The notes under the pieces were generated by a model. That model ran no database searches. It was not told the origin of the DNA and saw only the letters and a program-made list of their open reading frames with translations. A DNA stretch of 64,000 bases from Salticus scenicus (taxonomy: Eukaryota; Arthropoda; Arachnida; Araneae; Salticidae): contig OZ005655.1 of the NCBI GenBank assembly GCA_963930645.1, positions 134,419,626 through 134,483,625 of the forward strand, in the 5' to 3' direction. Shown here piece after piece: positions 11,239-21,111 of this stretch (position 1 is the stretch's first letter; the number at the start of each line of letters is the position of its first letter). A program made the position numbers and the translations under genes.

Positions 11239-11253
11239 GGTCACCTTATCATA

Positions 11254-11405
11254 TGTTACGTAAAGTATTAGGTTGTGATTTGTGGCAACAGTTTTGTAAT
11301 AGCTGGAAATAAACAAGAATAGAATTCCATGTTGGTGTAAGAGTTTAAGATTCTCTTTATCCTTTATTTAAAGTATTTTAAGATTATACAACAATATACG
11401 AAACA
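11254..11405 (+). repeat. 5' LTR of the Gypsy element
   Basis: About 152 bp, starting TGTTACG and ending CGAAACA, an imperfect inverted terminal pair. Its last 60 bp (TTTATTTAAAGTATTTTAAG through ACAATATACGAAACA) recur at the 3' end. The start is set by the TCATA target duplication immediately upstream. Confidence 0.8.
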
Positions 11406-11423
11406 TGGTGGCAGACGGAAATT
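11406..11423 (+). promoter_or_regulatory. Putative primer-binding site
   Basis: TGGTGGCAGACGGAAATT begins at the base after the LTR. TGG pairs with a tRNA 3' CCA as in Gypsy elements; the tRNA was not identified. Confidence 0.6.
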
Positions 11424-11492
11424 TATAAAGTAGTACTGTGAAGCTGTGAACTGTGATTTTTTTTCTCAGAGAAGAAAAATACTCCTGATACG

Positions 11493-13508
11493 ATGAGTAC
11501 CGATGCTAAGCCTATCGCAGTCAAACCGCCAGAACCTTTGGTGTTCGATAATAATCTGTGTACGAACTGGAAATTGTTCAAACAAAAGTGGGCAAACTAT
11601 GCTATTCTAACCAACTTAGAGAAACAAGATGTAAAATATCAAGTTGCTTTACTATTGCATACTCTTGGTGACGCTGCGTTGCAAAGGTATAACGGATTTT
11701 CGTTTTCTACAGCAGAAGATGCAAGAACAACTACGGATATAATCGATACGTTCGAGCAATATGTAGTAGGTGAAATTAATGAAACGTATGAACGCTTTAT
11801 GTTCAATAATAGAAAGCAACAAGAAAACGAAACGTTTGATGAATTTTTATCTGCCATAAGAGTGCTAATTAAAACATGCAGCTACTGTACGGATTGCATT
11901 GACTCGTTACTTCGAGATAGAATTATTTTGGGTTTGAAAGATAACCAATTGCAAGAACTGCTCCTGAGAGAGAGAAAGTTAACATTAGAAAAATGCATTG
12001 ACACATGTAGAGCTGCAGAATATGCACAAATTAAAAGAAAAGAATTTCGTCCAGAGATTGTGAACAAAATTAAAATTCATCATAACAAGAAATCTTTTGA
12101 AACGAAGAAAGAAGATGGCAAGAAAGAAAAATCATGTAAATATTGTGGAAAAAAGCACAAATTTACCAAAGAACTCTGTCCAGCATGGGGAAAAACATGT
12201 TCTAAATGCAAAAAAAGAAATCACTTTGCAATCAAGTGTTCATCATTCAAAATAAAGAAAGAAGATAGTATACATCAGCTGAATTCAGATGAAGAAGAAT
12301 GGGTGAACAAAATAGGAGATCCAGGCAAGGATATAAAGGGTGTGATGATAATTAATGGAAAAGAGGTAACTTTTCAACTTGATACTGGAGCAACGGTTAA
12401 TATCTTACCAAAACAGTATGCAACTGGTATAGAGCCATGCAAGAAAGTTTTGAAGATGTGGAACGGCAGCACTTTTGAACCAATAGGACTACATCGGGAA
12501 CATGTAATCAACCCCAAAAACAATAAAAAATACAATATTGAATTTATTATCGTTGACAAAGAACATATTCAACCACTGCTTGGTTTGAAAGCTGTTCAAG
12601 CTATGAAGTTGATTACAATTCAAGAGAAAGAATTCCAATCTGTGAATATTGTCGACTTAACTGATTATAGTGATGTTTTTGCTGAAGGCATTGGAGAATT
12701 GCCTGGTGTCGTTCATCTTCAGACTGACCATGATATACCTCCATCTACTATGCCAGTACACAGAGTGCCTATTGCTTTGAGAGATAAGCTAAAAGAAGAA
12801 CTGGATCGACTTGAAAATAAAGGGGTCATCCGAAAAGTAACTGAACCAACTCTGTGGACCAGTAACATAGTGTGTGTAGAAAAACCAAATGGCAAGTTAA
12901 GACTGTGTTTGAATCCTCTTGAACTGAATAAAGCTCTTAAAAGACCAAGATATATTATGCCTAATTTAGAAGAAGTACTACATGAATTAAATGGTGCTAC
13001 AGTATTTAGCAAATTTGATTTACAGAATGGGTATTGGCATATTTCACTTGACAAAGAATCGAGTTTACTCACAACGTTTCAAACTAATTTTGGTCGGTAT
13101 TGCTTCCTACGTCTACCCTTTGGCCTAAATGTGGCTTCTGAAATATTTCAATTGAAGATGAAGCAATCATTTGAAGCTCTTCCTGGACTCATCAATATTG
13201 CTGATGATGTAGTAATTTTTGGAAAGGACATAAAAGAACATGATGAAAATGTAAAAATATTTTTACAGAAGTGCAAAGATCTAAAAGTGAAGCTCAATAA
13301 AGAAAAAATGGAACTACAATGTCAGGAAATCACTTTTATGGGTCATAAAATATCCAAAGATGGTGTGAAACCAGACTTTAAGAAAATTCAAGCAATTGTA
13401 GATTTAAAAGAGCCAAGCAACAAAGAAGAATTAAAAAGGTTCTTGGGAATGTGTAATTATCAAATGAAATTTGTGAAAGACTATGCTACAATTAGTGAGC
13501 CATTGTAA
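11493..13508 (+). pseudogene. gag-pol: Gypsy gag-protease-reverse transcriptase, frameshifted
   Basis: A 671-codon open frame starting at the first ATG after the primer-binding site. Residues 1 to about 200 are gag. Residues 215-249 hold a Cys/His region ending in a canonical CX2CX4HX4C knuckle (236-249) for nucleic-acid binding. The aspartic protease motif DTGA is at about 297. Reverse transcriptase follows from about 430, with the palm motif IADD at 569-572, the variant of YXDD usual in K02A2.6-like elements. The frame ends at TAA 13506-13508 because of one extra A relative to the second copy of this segment (TTGTAATAC against TTGTATAC); downstream RNase H sequence continues in another frame. 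Gag and pol share one frame with no sign of a programmed shift. Confidence 0.9.
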
Positions 13509-14610
13509 TACTCTTTTAAAGAATGACGTTCCATGGAATTGGACAGCGAGACAAGATGCAGCTCTGAAGAAATTGAAGAATCTACTTACAAAAGCACCGA
13601 CTTTGAAAATCTTTGATTCTACAAAACCTGTTGAAATAGAGTGTGATTCAAGCAAATTCGGTCTTGGTGCAGTCTTAATGCAAGGTTCTAGCGCAATCGC
13701 CTATGCAAGTAGAACACTAAATGCTGCAGAGCGTAACTATGCTCAGATTGAAAAGGAGATGTTAGCTGTCATATGGAGCTTAGAGAAATTTCACCATTAT
13801 GTATATGGAAGAATTTGATTTACAGAATGGGTATTGGCATATTTCACTTGACAAAGAATCGAGTTTACTCACAACGTTTCAAACTAATTTTGGTCGGTAT
13901 TGCTTCCTACGTCTACCCTTTGGCCTAAATGTGGCTTCTGAAATATTTCAATTGAAGATGAAGCAATCATTTGAAGCTCTTCCTGGACTCATCAATATTG
14001 CTGATGATGTAGTAATTTTTGGAAAGGACATAAAAGAACATGATGAAAATGTAAAAATATTTTTACAGAAGTGCAAAGATCTAAAAGTGAAGCTCAATAA
14101 AGAAAAAATGGAACTACAATGTCAGGAAATCACTTTTATGGGTCATAAAATATCCAAAGATGGTGTGAAACCAGACTTTAAGAAAATTCAAGCAATTGTA
14201 GATTTAAAAGAGCCAAGCAACAAAGAAGAATTAAAAAGGTTCTTGGGAATGTGTAATTATCAAATGAAATTTGTGAAAGACTATGCTACAATTAGTGAGC
14301 CATTGTATACTCTTTTAAAGAATGACGTTCCATGGAATTGGACAGCGAGACAAGATGCAGCTCTGAAGAAATTGAAGAATTTACTTACAAAAGCACCGAC
14401 TTTGAAAATCTTTGATTCTACAAAACCTGTTGAAATAGAGTGTGATTCAAGCAAATTCGGTCTTGGTGCAGTCTTAATGCAAGGTTCTAGCGCAATCGCC
14501 TATGCAAGTAGAACACTAAATGCTGCAGAGCGTAACTATGCTCAGATTGAAAAGGAGATGTTAGCTGTCATATGGAGCTTAGAGAAATTTCACCATTATG
14601 TATATGGAAG
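13012..14610 (+). repeat. 800-bp tandem duplication inside pol
   Basis: 13012-13811 is repeated at 13812-14610 in direct orientation. The copies differ by one inserted A (13506-13508 region) and by C/T at 13581 against 14380, as far as I could read. The junction TATATGGAAGAATTTGATTT shares only two to four bases (GAA/AA) with both parents. The unit covers the RT palm through most of RNase H, so the element has two RT/RNase H blocks in series. Near identity means the event is recent, or is an assembly error. Confidence 0.93.
13483..13818 (+). pseudogene. First RNase H block, orphaned
   Basis: After the frameshift this frame carries the RT connection and RNase H portion (ending FHHYVYGR), including the IECDSSKFGLGAVLMQ and ASRTLNAAERNYAQIEKEMLA regions typical of Gypsy RNase H. 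It runs into the duplication junction, where sequence jumps back to the RT palm, and stops. It has no start codon of its own that would make biological sense. Confidence 0.85.
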
Positions 14611-15262
14611 AAAAGTAACAGTGTACAATAACCACAAACCTCTAGAAGCTATAAGAAAAAAACCTTTATATAAAGCACCTAAACGTTTGCAAAATATGTT
14701 ACTTAGAGCTCAAAGGTATAATTTTGATTTAATCTACAAGCCTGGAACAAAAATTCCTGTTTCAGATACTCTCTCCAGAGCACCATTAGAAACAACAGAA
14801 CATGACGATAAGGAGATTGATATAGTTTGCAGTATCCATACTTTACCAATTAAAGGTACCTGTTTAGAGAAAATTCAAGATGCATCAATTAAAGATGAGG
14901 AGATACTTGCTTTAAAACAGATGATCACAAAAGGATGGCCAAAAGATAGAGTTGATGTTTCTCCGATAATAAGAAGTTATTTTGATTATCGAGATGAATT
15001 GGGAATTCAAGATGGTGTTGTAGTAAGAGGAGAAAGAATTGTAATTCCAAAAACAATGAGAAAAGAAATGAAAGATAAAATTCACCTCGGACATCTAGGT
15101 ATCAATTCATGTTTAAGAAGAGCAAGGGAACTCATATTTTGGCCTGGTATGTCAACAGAAATTAGACAATTCATTAGTGGATGCCATACATGCTTGTCAT
15201 ACAGTGATCATAGACCTCAAGATGCTATAAAGTGGCATGAAGTAGCTGAAAGACCTTGGTAG
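13812..15262 (+). pseudogene. pol: Second RT-RNase H block and integrase N-domain
   Basis: The second copy reads through RT (IADD motif again), connection and RNase H, then into the integrase zinc domain with the HX3H and CX2C ligands around HLGHLG and CHTC (about 15089-15195). The frame is open from an ATG at 13799 that lies in the preceding RNase H copy, so that start is fortuitous. The frame ends at TAG 15260-15262 in RPW-stop-KVGIDLF, where most Gypsy integrases have a Gln codon (CAG), suggesting a single C-to-T change. Sequence after the stop continues in the same frame. Confidence 0.88.
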
Positions 15263-16099
15263 AAGGTTGGAATTGATTTATTTGTTTTAGAAGGTAGAAA
15301 TTACTTAGTTACTGTGGACTATTTTAGTCAATTCATAGAAGTAGATTACCTGACAGACACAAAATCTACAACTGTGATAGGAAAAGTCAAACATCATTTT
15401 GCAAGGTATGGTATACCAGAAACAGTTGTAACTGGAGGTGATACTCAACTAAGATCTGATGAATTCAACAAATTTTGTGAAGCTTGGGATATTAAACACA
15501 AGCAAACCAGTCCTTACAACAGTAAATCAAATGGTCAAGTTGAGTCGGCTGTGAAAATTGTGAAGAAGATTATGAAAAAGAGCCTTTTTGCAAAAGAAGA
15601 TCCCTACTTAGGTCTTTTAAATTATAGAAATACTCCAATTGAAAATGTTGGGAAAAGTCCAGCGCAACTACTTCTTGGTAAGCGGACAAGAACTCTAGTG
15701 CCAACTTCAAGTTCTTTATTCAAGCCGTCTTTCAACTCGTATCCTGAAATCACTCAACGTAAAGAAGATGTAAGACAGAAGAAGTCTGAATGTGATAATA
15801 AGAAAAATGCTCTGCCTGAATATAAACAAGGAGATGTAGTATACATACAACCTCACAAAAGAAATGAAACCTGGAAGAAAGCTGTAGTTACAAAGACTTT
15901 AACACCGAGAAGATTTGAAGTCACTACAGATAATGGACAAACCTATGTGAGAAATAGAATGTTTCTTCGAGGAACGCCTCACCAAAAGAAGATTACAACA
16001 CATGTACCGGATGTTTCGACTCCAACTAAGACAATTCGAAGGTCAACCAATGAAGTTGGTTTATTTAAAGTATTATTATCTTTATTTAAAGTATTTTAA
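15263..16099 (+). pseudogene. Integrase core and C-terminal domain
   Basis: Same frame as the upstream pol, separated only by the TAG. The first catalytic Asp is in GIDLF just after the stop, and the Glu is in GQVESAVK. The usual second catalytic segment SDNGTQF reads TGGDTQL, so the second Asp position is Gly. A GPY/F-type C-domain (QGDVVYIQPHKR, ETWKKAVV, RRFEV) follows. The last residues (VGLFKVLLSLFKVF) are LTR-derived: the natural C terminus, polypurine tract and 5' part of the 3' LTR have been deleted. No chromodomain or envelope gene is present. Confidence 0.85.
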
Positions 16100-16123
16100 G
16101 ATTATACAACAATATACGAAACA
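16053..16123 (+). repeat. 3' LTR remnant
   Basis: Only the last part of the LTR remains, ending ACAATATACGAAACA as in the 5' LTR. TTTATTTAAAGTATT is repeated twice at the junction, so deletion or slippage at this repeat probably removed the missing part. Confidence 0.75.
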
Positions 16124-16289
16124 TCATAGAGCTTAAGCGCAATATACCAAAGAATATTACATTAAATCTTTAAAAAAAATTGAAATTGCGACGTCGTAAG
16201 AGGCTACATTTTAAAATTAAGAATATGATTTTTTATTAATATTGGTTAATTTTTTTGGTATGAGAAAGCAGGTATGGCAACGTAGCGCT

Positions 16290-16394
16290 TGTTTGTTTAC
16301 AACACGGATCAAGAACAAGATTCAAGCAAGATGGATGCTGCCATGTGAGGAAAACGTGGATGTTCTGTTTAGGATTACTATTTTAATTATCGAG
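16290..16394 (+). other. Possible 5' exon with strong splice donor
   Basis: A locally GC-richer stretch (GGCAACGTAGCGC, ACAACACGGATCAAGAAC) ends in ATTATCGAG followed by GTAAGT at 16395, a consensus donor. An ATG at 16331 opens only five codons (MDAAM-stop), so this would be a leader exon. No promoter or acceptor was established. It may equally be a transposon promoter. Confidence 0.2.
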
Positions 16395-17772
16395 GTAAGT
16401 TCATAAATAAAACATTTGTTACATTTTAATACGTTTTCGTTTTTGTCATTCTCCAGTACATTTAATTTTGACATAGCTGTAGGAAAACAATTATAATTAA
16501 AATTTTTGGTATGTTTACCAAATCGTCCTTTAGCGTTATTCTGAATGCTTGTCTGAACGGATTATATTTAAGTAGCATCGAAATGTGTTCAAATGTGTAT
16601 GTTTAAAATAAGTCAAAATTATTTATTTCATAATAAAAGTTCATGAAATTCATCTTTTCGCTGTACGATATTTATTGTTTGTACGGTATTCATTGCTGTA
16701 CTTCATAGCTATAACAATTTATCGATTAAAAAGAAAAAACAAAAACTTAACTGTGGTATGGAAGGCATAATAAAACATTTTAAAGGATAATTTAACATAA
16801 AATCTGACAAAAAATACAGGAATTTTCACCTGGATGTCTTCAAATGAATAAAATAAAAAGGTAATTTAAAATAAAACTAATATATCCTAATATAAACATA
16901 TTGTTACTTAATGCTTAGCAAATATCATTTGAAAAAAGAAAAAAAAATTATACAATCAAAAGAATTGATAATTCCATTACTATTTTAATATTTTCCCCTT
17001 ACTCTTTAACTTTTTTTTTTTTTTTTTTTTTAAGGGGGGGGGGGGAGTACAATTGGTAGTTAAATTAAAGGGTTCTGATTTTTTTTTCTTCTTCTTTTTA
17101 TTTTTTAAACATGTTTAAAGAAAAAAAAAAATCATTATTTAAAAAATATTATGTGGACTGATGTTAAATAATATAAATTGGTATGAAAGTAAAAGGTAGA
17201 CTAATAAAAGATCATAAATTTGAAAATATGTTCTTTTCTAAATAATGTGAGAAGTAAACAATAATTGATCTTTTCATTTGTTTTATCTGTTAAATTAGAT
17301 GAGATTAAATTAGGGCGTTTTATTTACAAGTCAATTAATCATTCCGAGATTACAAAGTAATGTTAGAGATAGTTTGTTTTTACTGAATCTCTCAACCTTT
17401 TCTTGAAATTATGTTCCTATATTTGTATACGAAGTGGCTAATCGGACCGTTTCTGCAATTTTGTACAGGCTATTCGGACCATCTTTTCCAAGGAGAATAA
17501 GTTAGCACTGATAAAAGAGTGAAATTTAGACATAATACAATGTGTCTCGTCCCCATGCAGGAAAAATTATCTTTTTACTTTTTTTTAAGTGTGGGAGTGT
17601 GGTAGAGATTAATTATTTTCACAGTAATTTTGTACTCTAAATGATGTTAAAATTCTTCATAAAAGGGCAATAACTCAAAATAATTTTTATAAAACAAAAA
17701 TAAAAATAATGAAGATTTCGAAAATTGAATAATAAAAATAAAAAATGCAACATGAAAACAGATCTTAGTAAA
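16395..17772. other. Non-coding, homopolymer-rich
   Basis: AT-rich. Contains a T23 then G11 run at about 17012-17045 and CTAATCGGACCGTTT / CTATTCGGACCATC motifs near 17440-17480. The latter resemble GGTCTGAATAGC and ATGGTCCGAATAGC on the other side of the Penelope element (20855-20910), as if the element had split a repeat. Confidence 0.4.
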
Positions 17773-17838
17773 TGAGTATTTTTAATTAAAACAGGAATAA
17801 ACTACTACGTCAGAAACGCCAAAGAAAAATTATTGAGG

Positions 17839-17884
17839 TGCATACAGCTGTTTCGGTAGCCTAAAGCGTACCGTCTTCAGTGCA
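17839..17884 (-). ncRNA. Hammerhead-like ribozyme motif, left arm
   Basis: Reverse-complement copy of the motif at 20341-20386, identical in all 46 bases: TGCA, CTGAAGA, a GGTA...TACC stem, GAAAC, a small CAGCTG stem III, then TGCA. It lies downstream of the GIY-YIG region on the minus strand. See the right-arm entry for the fit and its weak point. Confidence 0.55.
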
Positions 17885-18092
17885 AAAAGAATTCTGAATC
17901 TGGAGAAGTGCTCTTATATATAGGAGAGGGACACGATTTAGGTCAACCAATAGGATTACGGAAGAGGTGGGGAGTGTGGCCAATAGGAATTAAGGAATGT
18001 GTAGCTGAGTAAACAGTAGAAAAATTAAGGAAATGTGGACTGAATGTAAAATTTCCAACAATCAGACAAATAGGGAACAGCGAAATCACAAT

Positions 18093-19217
18093 TTACAAGG
18101 TTTTTAAAATTTTTATAAATAAATCGAGTTCATGAATGGATTTAGGTCTGCAAATTATTTTAGCTGAATTAAATTTAAAATTATGATTTTCCTCCCAGCA
18201 ATGTTTAGAAATAGCCGATTTATTGGTTTCTTGTTTGCGGACGTAATTCATATGTTCTTTTAGACGAAATTTAAGACTGCGTTTAGTTTGGCCAATATAT
18301 GATAAACCACACTGACAGGAAATACTATAAATGCCCCGAGAATTATGCATATCAATAGGATCTTTTAACTGAGAAAAGGTGAGTTTATTGGAAGGCGAAA
18401 ATATTATTTTAAAATCATATTGTTTGAGAATTTTAGCTATGGTTTGACTGGTTTTAGAAAAATAGGGTAAAACAATATTGATATTAGATGTGACTGATTT
18501 AGAAGACGAAATACGAGGGAGTTGTAATTTTTGGATAGCTTTGTCTATAATGGAAGGGTCATAACCTCTGTCAATTGCGATGGCTTTCAGGTATTTAATT
18601 TCAGATTTCAATAAAATAGGATTTGAACAAATATTAAGGGCACGGTTTACAAAAGTATAGAAAGCAGCCATTTTTTGGTTAGGTGGGTGACATGAACGCG
18701 CATGGGGAGGAAGGGAGACTGCAAAATTTTTACGATAGACAGTGGTTGAAAATCCATTTACAGTGCGAGAGACGAGGGTATCAAGAAAAGGAAGGGAGCC
18801 ATTATTTTCTATTTCATATGTAAACTGGATATTACTGTCAATTGAATTTAAGGTTTCTAAGACATGGTCAATATTGTGATGAGATATGTCGATAAGCGTG
18901 AAGGTGTCGTCAACGTAACGGGTCCAAAAAGGAAAAGATATTTTCTTAAAAAGCTTGCTTTCGAAATAGTGCATGTAAATGTCTGCGAGAATTGGGGAGA
19001 GAGGGGAACCCATGGCTAAACCTTCAGACTGACGATAGAATTTATTTTGGAAAGAAAAAGTGGTTTGTGATAAACAAATGCGGGTAAGAGAAATTAATTC
19101 TTGTATTTCGAAAGAGGTGAAATGAAACTGTTTGTTTATCACAAACCACTTTTTCTTTCCAAAATAAATTCTATCGTCAGTCTGAAGGTTTAGCCATGGG
19201 TTCCCCTCTGTCCCCAA
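18093..19217 (-). pseudogene. Penelope-like RT/GIY-YIG, left copy, 3' frameshifted
   Basis: The 374-codon minus-strand frame is composite. Its first 29 or so residues (from 19217 to 19131) are antisense of the right arm. Genuine element coding starts with QFHFTSFEIQEL. It contains the RT palm motif YVDD and the preceding GLAMGSPLSP block, then a Cys/His-rich GIY-YIG endonuclease (GIYSISCQCGLSYIG), the domain pair that defines EN+ Penelope-like elements. Relative to the right copy, 16 bases are missing just after HELDL/HELDF (about 18117-18127), shifting the frame and replacing the last 40 residues with a short tail. N-terminal RT fingers are absent, so it cannot act alone. Confidence 0.9.
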
Positions 19218-20200
19218 TTCTCGCAGACATTTACATGCACTATTTCGAAAGCAAGCTTTTTAAGAAAATATCTTTTCCTTTTTGGACCCGTTACGTTGAC
19301 GACACCTTCACGCTTATCGACATATCTCATCACAATATTGACCATGTCTTAGAAACCTTAAATTCAATTGACAGTAATATCCAGTTTACATATGAAATAG
19401 AAAATAATGGCTCCCTTCCTTTTCTTGATACCCTCGTCTCTCGCACTGTAAATGGATTTTCAACCACTGTCTATCGTAAAAATTTTGCAGTCTCCCTTCC
19501 TCCCCATGCGCGTTCATGTCACCCACCTAACCAAAAAATGGCTGCTTTCTATACTTTTGTAAACCGTGCCCTTAATATTTGTTCAAAGCCTATTTTATTG
19601 AAATCTGAAATTAAATACCTGAAAGCCATCGCAATTGACAGAGGTTATGACCCTTCCATTATAGACAAAGCTATCCAAAAATTACAACTCCCTCGTATTT
19701 CGTCTTCTAAATCAGTCACATCTAATATCAATATTGTTTTACCCTATTTTTCTAAAACCAGTCAAACCATAGCTAAAATTCTCAAACAATATGATTTTAA
19801 AATAATATTTTCGCCTTCCAATAAACTCACCTTTTCTCAGTTAAAAGATCCTATTGATATGCATAATTCTTGGGGCATTTATAGTATTTCCTGTCAGTGT
19901 GGTTTATCATATATTGGCCAAACTAAACGCAGTCTTAAATTTCGTCTAAAAGAACATATGAATTACGTCCGCAAACAAGAAACCAATAAATCGGCTATTT
20001 CTAAACATTGCTGGGAGGAAAATCATAATTTTAAATTTAATTCAGCTAAAATAATTTGCAGACCTAAATCCATTCATGAACTCGATTTCTTTGAAGCTTT
20101 TCATATTTATAAAAATTTTAAAAACCTTGTAAATTGTGATTTCGCTGTTCCCTATTTGTCTGATTGTTGGAAATTTTACATTCAGTCCACATTTCCTTAA
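19196..20200 (+). CDS. Penelope-like RT/GIY-YIG, right copy, 5'-truncated
   Basis: A 334-codon frame whose first Met is internal to the RT (GLAMGSPLSP). Homologous coding extends back to 19133, where the copy is cut at the palindrome centre. The catalytic YVDD is at residues 33-36. GIY is at 227-229 and YIG at about 239-241, followed by the Arg and His typical of GIY-YIG nucleases (RFRLKEHMNYV). The C terminus (FAVPYLSDCWKFYIQSTFP) is intact, unlike the left copy. RT and nuclease together support target-primed insertion in Penelope-like elements. With the RT fingers missing, no activity is expected. Substitutions between arms are few (for example Asn/Lys in NICSNP/NICSKP and Arg/Trp in HNSRG/HNSWG), so insertion is recent. 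Confidence 0.9.
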   Translation: MGSPLSPILADIYMHYFESKLFKKISFPFWTRYVDDTFTLIDISHHNIDHVLETLNSIDSNIQFTYEIENNGSLPFLDTLVSRTVNGFSTTVYRKNFAVSLPPHARSCHPPNQKMAAFYTFVNRALNICSKPILLKSEIKYLKAIAIDRGYDPSIIDKAIQKLQLPRISSSKSVTSNINIVLPYFSKTSQTIAKILKQYDFKIIFSPSNKLTFSQLKDPIDMHNSWGIYSISCQCGLSYIGQTKRSLKFRLKEHMNYVRKQETNKSAISKHCWEENHNFKFNSAKIICRPKSIHELDFFEAFHIYKNFKNLVNCDFAVPYLSDCWKFYIQSTFP

Positions 20201-20340
20201 TTTTTCTACTGTTTACTCAGCTACACATTCCTTAATTCCTATTGGCCACACTCCCCACCTCTTCCGTAATCCTATTGGTTGAACTAAATCCTGTCCCTCT
20301 CCTATATATAAGAGCACTTCTCCAGATTCAGAATTCTTTT

Positions 20341-20386
20341 TGCACTGAAGACGGTACGCTTTAGGCTACCGAAACAGCTGTATGCA
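20341..20386 (+). ncRNA. Hammerhead-like ribozyme motif, right arm
   Basis: TGCA is followed by the conserved CUGAAGA (CUGANGA box), a stem with GGTA...TACC, then GAAAC. A two-pair stem III (CA-GC-UG), UA as the cleavage site (after position 20382) and UGCA able to pair with the first TGCA complete a type I fold. Hammerhead motifs in the terminal repeats of Penelope-like elements are established for the family. The weak point is stem II: C20352 has no partner if G20371 belongs to the GAAA box. Catalysis is therefore untested inference. Confidence 0.6.
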
Positions 20387-20447
20387 CCTCAATAATTTTT
20401 CTTTGGCGTTTCTGACGTAGTAGTTTATTCCAGTGAGTATTTTTAAT

Positions 20448-21111
20448 CTTTGAAAAAATCTTCGCAATATGTGTTATGAATATACATAAATGTGAATAAA
20501 TGTATAACATATGAATAAATCTGTATATTCAACTACATAGATGCAATTGGTTTTTTATTTCTTTTCCTTCTTTAAAAAAAAAATTAAACCATTCCAATAT
20601 AATTCGATACAAACCAAACCCAATTTTCTATACAAATATATGTATGATTTTTCTGAAAATGACATTTGTACTTATTTTGTAATGTTTTCTAACAGCAATG
20701 TTGAAATATATATGAATTGTAGATCAATCGCATTATACACTTTCAAAATGCTAAAAGTTTGAATTTGTAGTTGAAACAAGCAAAATCATTAGTATATTAC
20801 AGAGAAAATTGAAGATCAAACAAACAAAATCATTATTATGACCAGCGTAACAAGGAAGCGGTCTGAATAGCCCCCCCCCCCCCTCACTAATCGCACCGAT
20901 GGTCCGAATAGCAACGGCATATTTATATAATAAAATTTTCTACTTGATATTTCGCAAATTATTTTATAAATTTACAAATGGGGTATCATTTAAAAAAAAA
21001 ATCTGAATTAATCTCTGGTGTATAGGTACTGTAATCTGAATTTGAAAACTCGCCCAATTCTTAGCAATTACTTTTGCAATTACTTTTACATTTCATATGC
21101 GTTGGTATATA
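20448..21111. other. Spacer, no gene recognised
   Basis: AT-rich. Contains TGAATAAATGTATAACATATGAATAAAT near 20492 and a C15 run at about 20869-20883. A short open frame at 20541-20762 has random AT-rich composition. Confidence 0.4.

Larger units (their letters stand above)
9647..11248. mobile_element. TAAGGTGACCATA-type DNA transposon ends
   Basis: Three related ends are visible. One is at 9720-9758 (TAAGGTGACCATACGTCCTCG followed by a CCTCGAAAATCGAGG hairpin). One reads inward in reverse at about 9647-9685 (reversed: TAAGGTAACCAAATGTCTTC then CCGAGGACTATCG). One is at 11239-11248 (reversed: TAAGGTGACCATA). The span 9720-11248 could be one 1.5-kb element, or the ends could belong to separate fragments. 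The interior holds two truncated SINEs and a MITE but no transposase. No clean target duplication was found and no superfamily is assigned. Confidence 0.45.
11254..16123 (+). mobile_element. Ty3/Gypsy LTR retrotransposon, degraded
   Basis: The element runs from TGTTACG (5' LTR start) to CGAAACA (3' LTR end) and is bracketed by the 5-bp target duplication TCATA at 11249-11253 and 16124-16128. Order inside is LTR, primer-binding site, gag, protease, reverse transcriptase, RNase H, integrase, LTR remnant, the Ty3/Gypsy order. Protein landmarks resemble K02A2.6-like Gypsy elements of arthropods. It is inactive: an 800-bp internal tandem duplication, a one-base insertion at the first RT/RNase H boundary, an in-frame TAG at 15260-15262, an altered integrase core, and loss of the 3' coding end with part of the 3' LTR. 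Confidence 0.93.
17787..20433. mobile_element. Palindromic double Penelope-like element
   Basis: Two 5'-truncated Penelope-like copies lie head to head. The left arm (17794-19078, minus) and right arm (19131-20431, plus) are near-perfect reverse complements; 52 bp (19079-19130) of extra upstream coding sequence of the left copy forms the spacer. Outer ends are GGAATAAACTACTACGTC and its complement. The 14-bp sequence TGAGTATTTTTAAT occurs at 17773-17786 and 20434-20447, so one target duplication flanks the pair and nothing duplicated lies between the copies. This suggests the dimer was inserted as a unit. Each arm holds reverse transcriptase, GIY-YIG endonuclease and a hammerhead-like tail. 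Confidence 0.93.

Noticed and set aside
11254..16123. An endogenous retrovirus with envelope gene
   Set aside because: No third frame follows the integrase. Domain motifs are those of a Gypsy retrotransposon without envelope.
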